From positions 1 through 64,000 of the forward strand of contig NZ_JACJTQ010000033.1 in assembly GCF_014698735.1 (NCBI RefSeq): a stretch of DNA of 64,000 bases, written 5' to 3'. The notes under the pieces are model-generated. The model was not told the origin of the DNA, searched no databases, and saw only the letters and a list, made by a program, of their open reading frames with translations. The translations under genes and the position numbers were made by a program. This DNA comes from Anabaena catenula FACHB-362. GTDB lineage: Bacteria > Cyanobacteriota > Cyanobacteriia > Cyanobacteriales > Nostocaceae. Positions 10,186 to 18,706 of the stretch are shown here, one piece after another (position 1 is the stretch's first letter; each line of letters opens with the position of its first letter).

Positions 10186-12540
10186 ATGGAATTTTCAATC
10201 GCTACACTCCTTGCCAATTTCACCGATGATAAATTGGTAGCTCGTAAAGTCTTGGAAAAGAAACTCGGTTGTGAGGATGAAGAGAGTCTAGAAAAACTTC
10301 ACATTGCTTTGGAGGTGCTGGAAAAAGTAGGGCTGTTGGTGAAGGAACGGGGTAAGTACCGCCGGGTGACAGAAGAGGGGTTAATTGAAGCAAAACTCCG
10401 TTGCTCTAGTAAGGGATTTTGCTTTGCGATTCAAGATGTGGAAGGATCTGAGGATATTTACATCCGGGAAAGCCATTTGAGTAATGCCTGGAATGGCGAT
10501 CGCGTTTTGGTCAGAGTTCTCAAGGAAGGTAGTCGCCGCCGTTCACCTGAAGGTGAAGTGAAGCTAATTCTGGAGCGTTCAAATCACACTTTGCTGGCAC
10601 GAATTAAGCAAGTTGAAGGCGGTTTTCGGGCTGTCCCCTTGGATGATCGTCTGCTGTTTGAATTGAAACTGCTCACAAACGGCATGAAATTGGATCAAGC
10701 CCTCGATCACTTGGCCCATGTAGAAGTCCTGCGTTATCCATTGGCTCAGTATCCACCCTTGGGTCGAGTAGTGCAAATTCTCGGTAGTGATGCTGAAGCT
10801 GCGGCTGATATAGATTTAGTAACTTGTAAGCATGATCTGTCACGTAATTTTCCTGATAATGTCCTCGATGTAGCCGCTAAATTACCTAAAAAGCTTCTCA
10901 AAGCAGATTTAAAAAATCGGGTAGATTTACGTAATTTGTTTACTCTGACCATTGAAGGGGTAAATGGAGATGACCGTGTAGTAGAAAATGCTTTTAGTTT
11001 GGAAAAAATACCAAACAAACCTTGGCGATTAGTTGTTCATATTACGGATCTTTCCCACTACATCCAACCTGATGAACCTTTAGATCGAGAGGCGCTTAAG
11101 CGCGGAAAGTCAGTGTATCTAGGAGAATTAATTCTGCCGATGTTACCAGATGCGGTAGCAGAACGCTGTTCTTTATCACCTGGTAGCGATCGCTTGGCCC
11201 TATCCTTTGTGATCACAATTCATCCCCAATCGGGAGAAGTGTTGGACTGGGAAATTCAACCTAGTGTGATCAATGTAGATAAGGCTGTAAGTAAACAACA
11301 AGCAGAAGCGATTCTCACAGGTAAATCAACAAAAGTAACTGCTGAGAGTATCGAGATCTTACAGGACTTAGAAAGTTTGGCACAAGCCGCCAAACAAGCG
11401 CGATTAGCTCGTGGTAGCTTGCAGTTGAATCTACCACCCAGTCAAAATCCCTACTATGATGAGGGAGTGATGGGGGCTGTGGTAGTGAATGATTTACCTG
11501 TGCGATCGCTCTTAACCGAGTTGGTGCTATTAGTAAATCAACTGCTCGCAGATCACCTCAGCGCTTTGGGAGTTCCTGCCATTTGGCGAGTCCAAGGCAC
11601 ACCTGATACCGAAGATGTTCAGGAAATGCTAAAACTGGCAATTAATTTAGGTGTGGAGTTGACATTAGATCCAGATGTGGATATCCAACCCTTAGATTAC
11701 CAACACTTAACTAGAGCTTTTGCAGAATCACCATCTGAGCAAGTTCTTACCTATTTGTTGCAAGATACCCTCAAGCCATCTGTATACAGCACAACTAAAG
11801 GTTCTCACTTTGGTTTGGCTCTAACACAGTATCTCCACTTTAGCTCTCCCCTGCGGCGCTACCCAGATTTACTCATGCAAAGGGTATACCATTCACTACT
11901 AGAATACGGACGCGATCGCCGCAACACCCGTGTGAAAGAGCGTGTGAACCTGCGTCACTCCTCCAGTCATGCGGAAATTAACTGGAACGTTCTCCCTCCA
12001 GAGTTACAACAAGAACTCCAAAGTGATTTAACTAGAGTACTTGTCCAGATTAATGACAGAGAAAAAGAAGTCCAAGAAGCCGAAGCGGATTTAGCTGGAC
12101 TGCAAAAAGCCCAACTCATGAAACAGCGAATTGGTCAAGTTTTTCCTGGCGTGATTACTGGTGTACAATCTTACGGATTCTTTGTAGAAATCGAAGTCCC
12201 AGCCGCCGAATTAGAAATTGGTTCCCAGCTAGGTACACCGTTGCGGGTAGAAGGACTAGTACACGTCAGTTCTCTCAAAGATGATTGGTACGAATATCGT
12301 GCTAGACAGCAGGCTCTATTTGGGCGTAAAAATCGCGCTTCCTATAGATTAGGCGATCGCGTTGCTGTACAAGTAAAGAGTGTCGATTACTACCGCCAGC
12401 AAATTGATTTAGTCACTGTTGGTGCTGATGGTGTAGCCAAAAATTTGGGAATTGGTGCAGTCAATCAAGATATATCAGACATTTACTTACAAAATGACCT
12501 TGAATCTCTTGACTTAGATCCCTATGCTGATGACGAGTAA
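10186..12540 (+). CDS. RNB-domain protein of the RNase II/R family (Zam-like), catalytic Asp cluster altered
   Basis: A 784-residue protein with the RNase R architecture: N-terminal winged-helix-like segment (about 1-70), cold-shock-type domains (about 75-210), RNB domain (about 240-600) and a C-terminal S1 domain (about 655-750, VFPGVITGVQSYGFFVEI). The RNA-path motifs HITDLSHYI, LDREALKRGKSVYL and SSPLRRYPDLLMQR are conserved. However, the four catalytic aspartates of RNase II/R (D-x5-D-x-DD) are replaced: the segment at residues 256-270 reads IEGVNGDDRVVENAF. The protein may therefore bind RNA without normal exonuclease activity. Length and layout resemble cyanobacterial Zam proteins, linked to acetazolamide resistance and carbon regulation; that link is from memory. 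UbiX follows after 17 bases. Confidence 0.85.
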   Translation: MEFSIATLLANFTDDKLVARKVLEKKLGCEDEESLEKLHIALEVLEKVGLLVKERGKYRRVTEEGLIEAKLRCSSKGFCFAIQDVEGSEDIYIRESHLSNAWNGDRVLVRVLKEGSRRRSPEGEVKLILERSNHTLLARIKQVEGGFRAVPLDDRLLFELKLLTNGMKLDQALDHLAHVEVLRYPLAQYPPLGRVVQILGSDAEAAADIDLVTCKHDLSRNFPDNVLDVAAKLPKKLLKADLKNRVDLRNLFTLTIEGVNGDDRVVENAFSLEKIPNKPWRLVVHITDLSHYIQPDEPLDREALKRGKSVYLGELILPMLPDAVAERCSLSPGSDRLALSFVITIHPQSGEVLDWEIQPSVINVDKAVSKQQAEAILTGKSTKVTAESIEILQDLESLAQAAKQARLARGSLQLNLPPSQNPYYDEGVMGAVVVNDLPVRSLLTELVLLVNQLLADHLSALGVPAIWRVQGTPDTEDVQEMLKLAINLGVELTLDPDVDIQPLDYQHLTRAFAESPSEQVLTYLLQDTLKPSVYSTTKGSHFGLALTQYLHFSSPLRRYPDLLMQRVYHSLLEYGRDRRNTRVKERVNLRHSSSHAEINWNVLPPELQQELQSDLTRVLVQINDREKEVQEAEADLAGLQKAQLMKQRIGQVFPGVITGVQSYGFFVEIEVPAAELEIGSQLGTPLRVEGLVHVSSLKDDWYEYRARQQALFGRKNRASYRLGDRVAVQVKSVDYYRQQIDLVTVGADGVAKNLGIGAVNQDISDIYLQNDLESLDLDPYADDE

Positions 12541-12557
12541 ATATTCTGGATAATAGC

Positions 12558-13178
12558 GTGCCAAATGACACAAAACCTCTAATTTTGGGCGTATCCGGTG
12601 CATCAGGTCTGATTTATGCCGTTCGCGCTCTTAAATTTCTTCTTGAAGCAGAGTATAAGATTGAACTAGTGGCTTCCAAATCAACTTACATGGTTTGGCA
12701 AGCAGAACAGGAAACCCGAATGCCAGCAGACCCCGAAGGACAAGAGCAGTTTTGGCGAGAACAAGCCGGAGTGCCACTATCAGGTAAACTGCGTTGTCAT
12801 CCTTGGAGTGATGTTGGGGCTGGTATTGCCAGCGGTTCCTTTCGGACTTTAGGGATGATCATTATACCATGCAGCATGAGTACAGTAGCAAAACTGGCAG
12901 TTGGCTTGAGTTCCGATTTACTAGAACGGGCTGCCGATGTCCAGATTAAAGAGGGACGCAAGCTAGTTGTTGTTCCCAGAGAAACTCCTTTTAGCTTGAT
13001 TCACCTGCGTAACTTAACAACCTTAGCAGAAACAGGAGTGAGAGTCGTCCCCGCTATTCCTGCCTGGTATCACAATCCCCAAACCATTGAAGATTTAGTT
13101 GATTTTGTAGTAGCCCGTGCCTTAGATCAACTGGATATTGACTGTATTCCCATCCAGCGCTGGCAAGGTCATCGTTAA
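12558..13178 (+). CDS. ubiX: Flavin prenyltransferase UbiX
   Basis: UbiX joins a dimethylallyl group to FMN to make prenylated FMN, the cofactor of UbiD-type decarboxylases. In cyanobacteria the likely use is 4-hydroxybenzoate decarboxylation in plastoquinone synthesis. The 206-residue protein has the Rossmann-like flavin-binding N-terminus (LILGVSGASGLIYAVRALKFL), the IIPCSMSTVAKLAVGLSSDL block and the C-terminal VVPRETPFSLIHLRNLTTLAE motif, all hallmarks of the family. It starts at a GTG 17 bases after the RNB gene, so the two are probably co-transcribed. No ubiD is present in the window. Confidence 0.93.
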   Translation: MPNDTKPLILGVSGASGLIYAVRALKFLLEAEYKIELVASKSTYMVWQAEQETRMPADPEGQEQFWREQAGVPLSGKLRCHPWSDVGAGIASGSFRTLGMIIIPCSMSTVAKLAVGLSSDLLERAADVQIKEGRKLVVVPRETPFSLIHLRNLTTLAETGVRVVPAIPAWYHNPQTIEDLVDFVVARALDQLDIDCIPIQRWQGHR

Positions 13179-13179
13179 A

Positions 13180-13213
13180 TCAGTTATCAGTTATCAGTTA
13201 TCAGCTATCACTG
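13180..13213. repeat. Heptamer tandem repeat (CAGTTAT)
   Basis: Four to five CAGTTAT-type units directly follow the ubiX stop codon, and a reversed ATAACTG occurs shortly after (about 13219), allowing a small stem. It is STRR-type intergenic DNA. Confidence 0.7.
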
Positions 13214-13380
13214 TTTACTGATAACTGTTAAAAGGGGTTAAATGCAGTTCTGGAGTATATCTTTAATCATCAAAACTTGACAGTCGCTTCTCTACGAGAC
13301 ACAGCGCCGAATCTTTTGATCTCTTCTTTCTCTCTTTCTTCGTGTCCTTCGCGTCTTCGCGGTTCATTTTGCATTTTCTT

Positions 13381-14043
13381 ATGGCTGTAATTCGCTTAAT
13401 TCTGTTGGTAGCTGTGCTGGGAGGACTGACGCTGTTGTTAGTCCAAAATTTGTCGCCAGCCCTCCCATTGGTATTTTTGGGGATGCGGACTCAAGTCTTA
13501 CCATTAGCTTTGTGGATTTTCTTGAGCATTGCCACCGGTGCTTTCACATCTATATTAATTGCCACTTTATTGAAATTTACTAATTATTTTGCTCAACCAC
13601 CAGAAAGAACTTCTTCCCAATCACCTGTAAATTCACAACGTGTGAGGACAACTCCCAGAAAAGAATCTACATCTTCTCCTAGCAGTCCACCACCCCCTAC
13701 TAGTAAACCTGATTACACTACCAACCAGGAATTTGATGATTGGGAGACAAAGCCTACTGATGATGATTGGGATTTTGAAGAACAACCACAAACAGGCAGT
13801 TCCAGAACCTCCGAACCCCAGCAAGCACCTAAAACTGCTTCTCAACCTGGGTCAGTTTACTCATACAATGCTCAAGAACCAAAAAATACTGGTGTGGGAA
13901 AAACTGAATCTATTTATGATGCTGATTACCGAGTAATTATCCCTCCATATCAACCATCAACTACTAATCAAGCAGATGATGATGATTGGGATTTTTTTGA
14001 AGACGACGACTTTGAGGATGAAAATGAAGGCTCTCGCCGATAA
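13381..14043 (+). CDS. LapA/DUF1049-like inner-membrane protein with acidic tail
   Basis: From the ATG at 13381 the protein has 220 residues. A GTG at 13342 would add 13 residues but lies in a dispersed intergenic repeat (CGTGTCCTTCGCGTCTTCGC), so it is rejected. Residues 1-65 form two hydrophobic segments separated by NLSPALPLVFLGM, the layout of LapA-domain (DUF1049) proteins. A long Pro/Ser/Gln-rich cytoplasmic region follows. It carries three copies of an acidic aromatic motif, DDWET, DDDWDFEE and DDDWDFFEDDD, the last close to the C-terminus. LapA proteins act in envelope assembly in E. coli; the cyanobacterial role is unknown. A second, shorter LapA-like protein is at 56190. Confidence 0.65.
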   Translation: MAVIRLILLVAVLGGLTLLLVQNLSPALPLVFLGMRTQVLPLALWIFLSIATGAFTSILIATLLKFTNYFAQPPERTSSQSPVNSQRVRTTPRKESTSSPSSPPPPTSKPDYTTNQEFDDWETKPTDDDWDFEEQPQTGSSRTSEPQQAPKTASQPGSVYSYNAQEPKNTGVGKTESIYDADYRVIIPPYQPSTTNQADDDDWDFFEDDDFEDENEGSRR

Positions 14044-14062
14044 GCTAATCAATCTATTGATC

Positions 14063-14257
14063 CTACTTCATACCACACTTCTCTCGTGATTCCTGCTTGA
14101 TTTTACCCATCATAGCAGCTTCCTGCAAAGTCATGAAGGCCTGAAAGTCCTCCAAGTCATACTGGGTGGTTAAAAGTTGTCTGAGTTGATTTTCTGCTTC
14201 CACAGTTAAATAACCAGTTGCCAAAGCTGTTTGCACAACGTCTAGAATTCGAGTCAT
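14063..14257 (-). CDS. Small conserved cyanobacterial protein, 64 aa
   Basis: The start is placed at the ATG at 14257 (MTRILDVVQTAL) because GAGG lies 8 bases upstream; an ATG at 14275 would add six residues that contain this ribosome-binding site. The sequence is mostly helical, with TVEAENQLRQLL and a C-terminal FQAFMTLQEAAMMGKIKQ. I recognise the sequence type as a small soluble protein recurring in Nostocales genomes, but no function is known to me. It is convergent with the LapA-like gene, 19 bases apart. Confidence 0.65.
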   Translation of the reverse strand: MTRILDVVQTALATGYLTVEAENQLRQLLTTQYDLEDFQAFMTLQEAAMMGKIKQESREKCGMK

Positions 14258-14681
14258 AGCTGAAACCTCATTCATACCACATTGATTGATGGGAGTTTAG
14301 TTGAGAGAGAATAAAGCTTTTTTGTCAAAAATGGAAAAGTTGGTTATTGTTTACACCTTGACACAGAGATGCAAGTGATCAAGGCTTGCCGTTAGTCAAG
14401 TTGAGAATCAAAAAACTGTCTTGTTAGCTACATAGTATTGAGGAAGGCTCCATTCACTCACCAGATAAAGTTGGATTTTTTTATATTGACAGAATTTATT
14501 TCCTTAAAGTTTCAAACAAGTTATATGAAATTTCCATTAAGTTCAAGAATACCTAAGTAATAAATAAGAACGCACCTAACAATCGTTATTAATTTCGTTA
14601 TAAATTTATCGTTGGTTTATTCTGACTTTACATAACAAACGTTAGTATATCGCTAAAGTAACTGTAAATATACTAATAACA
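14258..14681. other. Divergent AT-rich intergenic region
   Basis: This stretch separates the small protein gene from the divergent STAND NTPase gene. It is strongly AT-rich, especially at 14560-14640, and shows several short inverted strings (AACAATCGTTATT, AACAAACGTTAGT). No gene or RNA was found. It presumably carries promoters for both flanking genes, but no boxes can be named with confidence. Confidence 0.45.
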
Positions 14682-16337
14682 ATGATGGTGGTAGTAGGTT
14701 CTCAACCCGTGGAAGAAGAATTTATAGAAGCTCAGAGAAATTGGGAGTTAGAGAAATTATACTTAGATTTAGCTTCTGCAAAGAGAAAAGCCTTAACACC
14801 TGTGGAAAAGAAATTGCTGAGAGGTTTACTTTGTGGTTGTAGTCCTGCGGAAATAGCGAATAGAGTTTATCAAAGTCGCAGTAGCAGTACAGTCAGAGTT
14901 TATTTGTCTAATGGATTATATAAGTACATAGAGGATATGCTGAGTAGTCAAGCTGGACACTCAGTCAAGGTAAAAAACTGGAGTCATGTGACTCATTTAT
15001 TAGAAAAGGCTGGGTATAAAAAAAATTGGATTCAATTAAACACCATCGTCACTTTTATCAAAGATACCAAAGAGCAAGAGACGGAGTTAATTGAACTGAA
15101 ATCCCAAAAAATTAAAGATTGGGGTGAAGCCGTTGATGTCAGTGGCTTTTGTGGAAGGACGACAGAATTAGCCACAGTTTCAGAATGGATTTTACAACAG
15201 CGCTGTCGGTTAGTTGTGCTTTTGGGAATGGGTGGAATTGGTAAAACTGCTTTTTCTATCAAGTTAGCAGAAGGGATTCAAGATCAGTTTGAGTATGTGA
15301 TCTGGCGATCGCTACATCTATGCCCGCCGATAGATGTGATCTTAAGTAATATAATGCAGATATTATCCCCAAATCTAGAGATAGATCAGACAGCAACTCT
15401 GAATAGCAGAATTTCCCAACTGATTCAGAGTTTACGCAATGCTCGATGTCTTTTGGTCTTAGATAACGTTGACTCGATTTTATCTAGTGCTGATAGAGAT
15501 GAAACCTCAGTACCATCTCCCACCCTAGGTAATACACCTTACGATCTTTCACAAATTCGATATCGTCCTGGTTATGAGGGCTATGGTGAATTAATTAGAA
15601 GGGTGGGAGATTCCCAACATCAAAGCTGCTTATTATTAACTAGCCGGGAAAAACCACCGGAAATTGCGGCTATTGAAGGAAAAAAACTACCTGTTCGTTC
15701 TGTAAACTTGACTGGTTTAAGCCGGAAAGAAAGCCTACTTATCCTCAAAGCTAAAGGATTCGCCGAATTTCAATATACAGAATGTAGTTTATTGATTGAC
15801 TGCTATGCTGGCAATCCCTTATTTTTGAAATTAGTTGCTACTACTATTCAAGATTTATTTGGTGGTAGTATCTATGAGTTTTTGGAACAGGGTACTTTAG
15901 CGTTTGGTGATATTCGCCGGATTTTAGACCAGCAGTTCGACCCTTTGTCGGAGTTAGAGATATCTATTATATATTGGCTGGCGCTAAATCCAGATTGCGC
16001 TTCTACGCATACTGTGCCGAGTAATATTATCCCCGGCTTGTCACCACGATTAGCACAAAGATTAGTTCTGGAAACGATAGAATTACTCCAACGGCGATCG
16101 CTGATTGAGAAAGCTAAAGTGCAGGCAGACGTTCATTCTACAGCCCCGCTCATGAACACACAACTATTTTGTTTATCGCCTGGCATCGTTTTCAGGGACT
16201 ATATAATTGAACGCTTAATGGAAGAAAATTTTAAATCTCATCTAGCCGCAGAAAGTAACCTATTGCTGCGTAATCCAATTTTAGCGGCACAATTGAAAAT
16301 TGACATGAAAAAAAGTATTGTTAATAGCAATGTTTAA
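14682..16337 (+). CDS. STAND-type P-loop NTPase with N-terminal vMAP-like helical domain
   Basis: A 551-residue signal-transduction NTPase of the NB-ARC/STAND class. Residues 15-125 form a helical, HTH-like module (LTPVEKKLLRGLLCGCSPAEI) of the kind fronting many cyanobacterial vWA-MoxR-associated and WD40-STAND proteins. The NTPase has Walker A GMGGIGKT (182-189), Walker B LLVLDNVD (257-264), a sensor-like LLLTSRE (about 318-323) and the GNPL motif (377-380). A winged-helix region follows (about 410-480). The usual WD40, TPR or effector C-terminus is missing; the protein stops about 70 residues after the winged helix. Such proteins act as regulators, apoptosis-like switches or antiviral sensors, and which applies here cannot be told. 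No defence genes flank it. Confidence 0.8.
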   Translation: MMVVVGSQPVEEEFIEAQRNWELEKLYLDLASAKRKALTPVEKKLLRGLLCGCSPAEIANRVYQSRSSSTVRVYLSNGLYKYIEDMLSSQAGHSVKVKNWSHVTHLLEKAGYKKNWIQLNTIVTFIKDTKEQETELIELKSQKIKDWGEAVDVSGFCGRTTELATVSEWILQQRCRLVVLLGMGGIGKTAFSIKLAEGIQDQFEYVIWRSLHLCPPIDVILSNIMQILSPNLEIDQTATLNSRISQLIQSLRNARCLLVLDNVDSILSSADRDETSVPSPTLGNTPYDLSQIRYRPGYEGYGELIRRVGDSQHQSCLLLTSREKPPEIAAIEGKKLPVRSVNLTGLSRKESLLILKAKGFAEFQYTECSLLIDCYAGNPLFLKLVATTIQDLFGGSIYEFLEQGTLAFGDIRRILDQQFDPLSELEISIIYWLALNPDCASTHTVPSNIIPGLSPRLAQRLVLETIELLQRRSLIEKAKVQADVHSTAPLMNTQLFCLSPGIVFRDYIIERLMEENFKSHLAAESNLLLRNPILAAQLKIDMKKSIVNSNV

Positions 16338-16394
16338 ATTAGTTATCACTGATAACTGATGACTTAATAAATCATAAAACTGGAGTAAAGTGAC

Positions 16395-16952
16395 TTGGTG
16401 AGTAATTTATTAAAAGGAGTCAACCTATATTTAATTGGGATGATGGGTGTTGGTAAGACGACCGTAGGGCGGTTACTAGCACAGCAACTTAGTTATGGGT
16501 TTTTGGATACTGATGATGTCATAGTCAAAGCTGCTAGAAAATCTATCAATGAGATATTTGCTGATGAAGGGGAAGCAGCATTTCGCCAATTGGAGAGTGA
16601 AATTTTAGCTCAAGTCTGTGCTTATACTAAGTTGACCATAGCCACTGGTGGCGGGATTGTACTAAAGCAAGAAAACTGGGGCTATTTGCGTCACGGTTTG
16701 ATAGTGTGGCTGGATGCGCCGGTGGACATTCTGTTGCGTCGGTTAGTAGAAGATGATACAAGACCACTTTTACAAGATTCTCACCCTGAAGATAAATTGA
16801 GGTCGCTCCTCGAACAACGCCAATCGCTTTACTCTCAGGCAGATTTACATATTACCATCACCGAATCAGAAACACCAGAACAAATTGCCACACGCATCTT
16901 AGAAGTAATTCCCAGCATTCTCAAAACTCAAGATTCACAACACCAAAATTGA
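16395..16952 (+). CDS. aroK: Shikimate kinase
   Basis: AroK phosphorylates shikimate with ATP in the aromatic amino acid pathway. The 185-residue protein has a P-loop GMMGVGKT (15-22), the substrate-binding DTD (38-40) and FRQLESE, the GGG of ATGGGIVL (85-87) and the LID arginine in DTRPLL, all as expected for the family. The start is a TTG at 16395 or the adjacent GTG at 16398, with GGAG 9-12 bases upstream. ArgB follows about 95 bases downstream in the same direction. Confidence 0.94.
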   Translation: MVSNLLKGVNLYLIGMMGVGKTTVGRLLAQQLSYGFLDTDDVIVKAARKSINEIFADEGEAAFRQLESEILAQVCAYTKLTIATGGGIVLKQENWGYLRHGLIVWLDAPVDILLRRLVEDDTRPLLQDSHPEDKLRSLLEQRQSLYSQADLHITITESETPEQIATRILEVIPSILKTQDSQHQN

Positions 16953-17046
16953 TCTGAGGAACTTTTGTGATCCTAAGTTGCTTTCATGTTTTGATCATGT
17001 AACAACCTTATATCCTAAATCTCAAATCCAAAATTGGAAGATCCTC

Positions 17047-17940
17047 ATGATGGTGAACGATACCGAGTATATCAGGCAAGCTGAAGCTAATCGCGTCGAA
17101 ATCCTCAGCGAAGCACTACCTTACATTCAACAATTTGCTGGTCGCACCGTTGTTGTCAAATACGGAGGTGCGGCGATGAAAGATAGCACCCTTAAAGATA
17201 AAGTTATCCGCGACATTGTATTTTTGTCTTGCGTAGGGTTGCGACCAATTTTAGTACATGGCGGTGGCCCAGAAATTAACAGTTGGTTAGGTAAACTGGG
17301 AATTGAGGCACAGTTTAAGAATGGTTTGCGCGTCACCGATGCAGCGACAATGGATGTGGTAGAAATGGTGTTAGTCGGTCGAGTCAATAAAGAAATTGTC
17401 TCCTTGATTAACCAAGCTGGTGGTATGGCGGTGGGTCTTTGTGGTAAAGATGGTCACTTGATCACTGCCCGTCCCCAAGGTGATGAAGGTATTGGCTTTG
17501 TCGGGGAAGTCAGTAATGTGAATATCAAAATTTTAGATACTTTGTCTAAAAATGGCTATATTCCCGTAGTTTCTAGCGTCGCGGCTGATGATAGCGGACA
17601 AGCTTACAATATTAACGCTGATACAGTTGCGGGGGAAATAGCTGCTGCACTGGGGGCGGAAAAATTGATTTTGCTTACCGATACCAGGGGGATTTTAAAA
17701 GATTATAAAGATCCTTCTACCTTAATAGCCAAAGTAGATATTCCTGAAGCCCGTGAATTAATTGCCGATGGCATAGTCAGCGGGGGTATGATTCCTAAAG
17801 TGACTTGTTGTGTGCGATCGCTCGCCCAAGGAGTCAAAGCCGCACACATCATTGATGGCCGCATTCCTCACGCCCTGCTGTTAGAAATCTTCACAGATGT
17901 GGGGATTGGAACCATGATTCTGGGTTCTCAGTTTAAATAA
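17047..17940 (+). CDS. argB: Acetylglutamate kinase
   Basis: ArgB phosphorylates N-acetylglutamate, the controlled step of arginine synthesis; in cyanobacteria it is activated by the nitrogen-status protein PII. The longest frame starts at 16978, but its first 23 codons are not family-like. The ATG at 17047 has GGAAGA 7 bases upstream and gives the usual N-terminus ([20 protein letters not shown]) and 297 residues. Conserved blocks are [42 protein letters not shown] and SGGMIPK. The arginine-sensing N-terminal helix (about residues 5-27) is present, so feedback inhibition is likely. SpeA, which consumes arginine, lies 7 kb away. Confidence 0.96.
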   Translation: MMVNDTEYIRQAEANRVEILSEALPYIQQFAGRTVVVKYGGAAMKDSTLKDKVIRDIVFLSCVGLRPILVHGGGPEINSWLGKLGIEAQFKNGLRVTDAATMDVVEMVLVGRVNKEIVSLINQAGGMAVGLCGKDGHLITARPQGDEGIGFVGEVSNVNIKILDTLSKNGYIPVVSSVAADDSGQAYNINADTVAGEIAAALGAEKLILLTDTRGILKDYKDPSTLIAKVDIPEARELIADGIVSGGMIPKVTCCVRSLAQGVKAAHIIDGRIPHALLLEIFTDVGIGTMILGSQFK

Positions 17941-17948
17941 TAATTTGG

Positions 17949-18171
17949 GGACTGGTGATTGGTGATTGGTGATTGGAAAGACTCTAACCTGTTTGTTCTT
18001 CTTAATTCCCTATTACAAATCACCACCAATAACTAATGACTAATGCCCAATGACCAATGCCCAATGACCAATGCCCCATAATGACCAATGACCAATGACC
18101 AATGACCAATGACCAATGACCAATGCCCCATAATGACCAATGACCAATGACCAATGCCCCATAATGACCAA
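17949..18171. repeat. Heptamer repeat tract (TGATTGG / TGACCAA types)
   Basis: Three to four GTGATTG units after argB are followed, after about 70 bases, by a long run of AATGACC(A) heptamers mixed with AATGCCC variants and the unit CCCCATAATGACCAATG. The two arrays are in opposite orientation. The tract runs directly into the ATG at 18171, so the start codon of the next gene lies in the last repeat unit. Confidence 0.85.
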
Positions 18172-18692
18172 TGACTACAGAAAGTTTAGAAATTGCCAAA
18201 TCTCGTTACGAAACTGGAAAACTTGCCTTTGAAAATGGACAATATCGGGAGGCTGTAGAAAATTTAGAAAAAGCCAGCGTCTTGTTAGCGCGGAATACAC
18301 GCTTTGCCGGTGAAGTCGATATATGGTTAGTGACAGCTTATGAAGCTATGGGAAGGACAGATGATGCGATCGCACTTTGTCAACAACTTCGTCGTCATCC
18401 CCACCACGAAACCAAGAAACAAGCACGGCAGTTAATCTATATTTTACAAGCGCCCAAGCTGCAAAGACCAAAGGAGTGGATGACAGAAATCCCCGATTTG
18501 GGTGCAATTTCTGATCACGACTCCAAAAGACTTGTCGCTGTTAAACCTACAAAATCTATCCCTAGACAGAAGTCTGCGGAACCAGAATATGTAGACCTCA
18601 GAACAGTCAATACAAGAGATAATAGTTTTATCTGGGTAGCGTTAATTGCTGTTGGTTTAACTATTTCCTATCTAGTTTGGTTAAGTTTTTAA
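18171..18692 (+). CDS. TPR protein with C-terminal membrane anchor
   Basis: A 173-residue protein. Residues 5-85 are tetratricopeptide-like helices ([20 protein letters not shown] and [18 protein letters not shown]). A polar linker follows and a single hydrophobic helix at about 151-172 ends the protein, so the TPR region should face the cytoplasm as a tail-anchored adaptor. The ATG lies at the end of a heptamer repeat tract with no good ribosome-binding site. The next gene starts 14 bases after the stop, so the two probably form an operon. The partner is unknown. Confidence 0.75.
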   Translation: MTTESLEIAKSRYETGKLAFENGQYREAVENLEKASVLLARNTRFAGEVDIWLVTAYEAMGRTDDAIALCQQLRRHPHHETKKQARQLIYILQAPKLQRPKEWMTEIPDLGAISDHDSKRLVAVKPTKSIPRQKSAEPEYVDLRTVNTRDNSFIWVALIAVGLTISYLVWLSF

Positions 18693-18706
18693 GAGATGAT
18701 CAAATC

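Noticed and set aside
13342-13380. GTG start extending the LapA-like protein by 13 residues
   Set aside because: The GTG lies in a dispersed intergenic repeat also seen near 62645, and the extension is not hydrophobic or conserved in character.
16978-17046. Upstream start of argB at 16978
   Set aside because: The extra 23 residues are not part of the family, and the ATG at 17047 has a well-placed ribosome-binding site.
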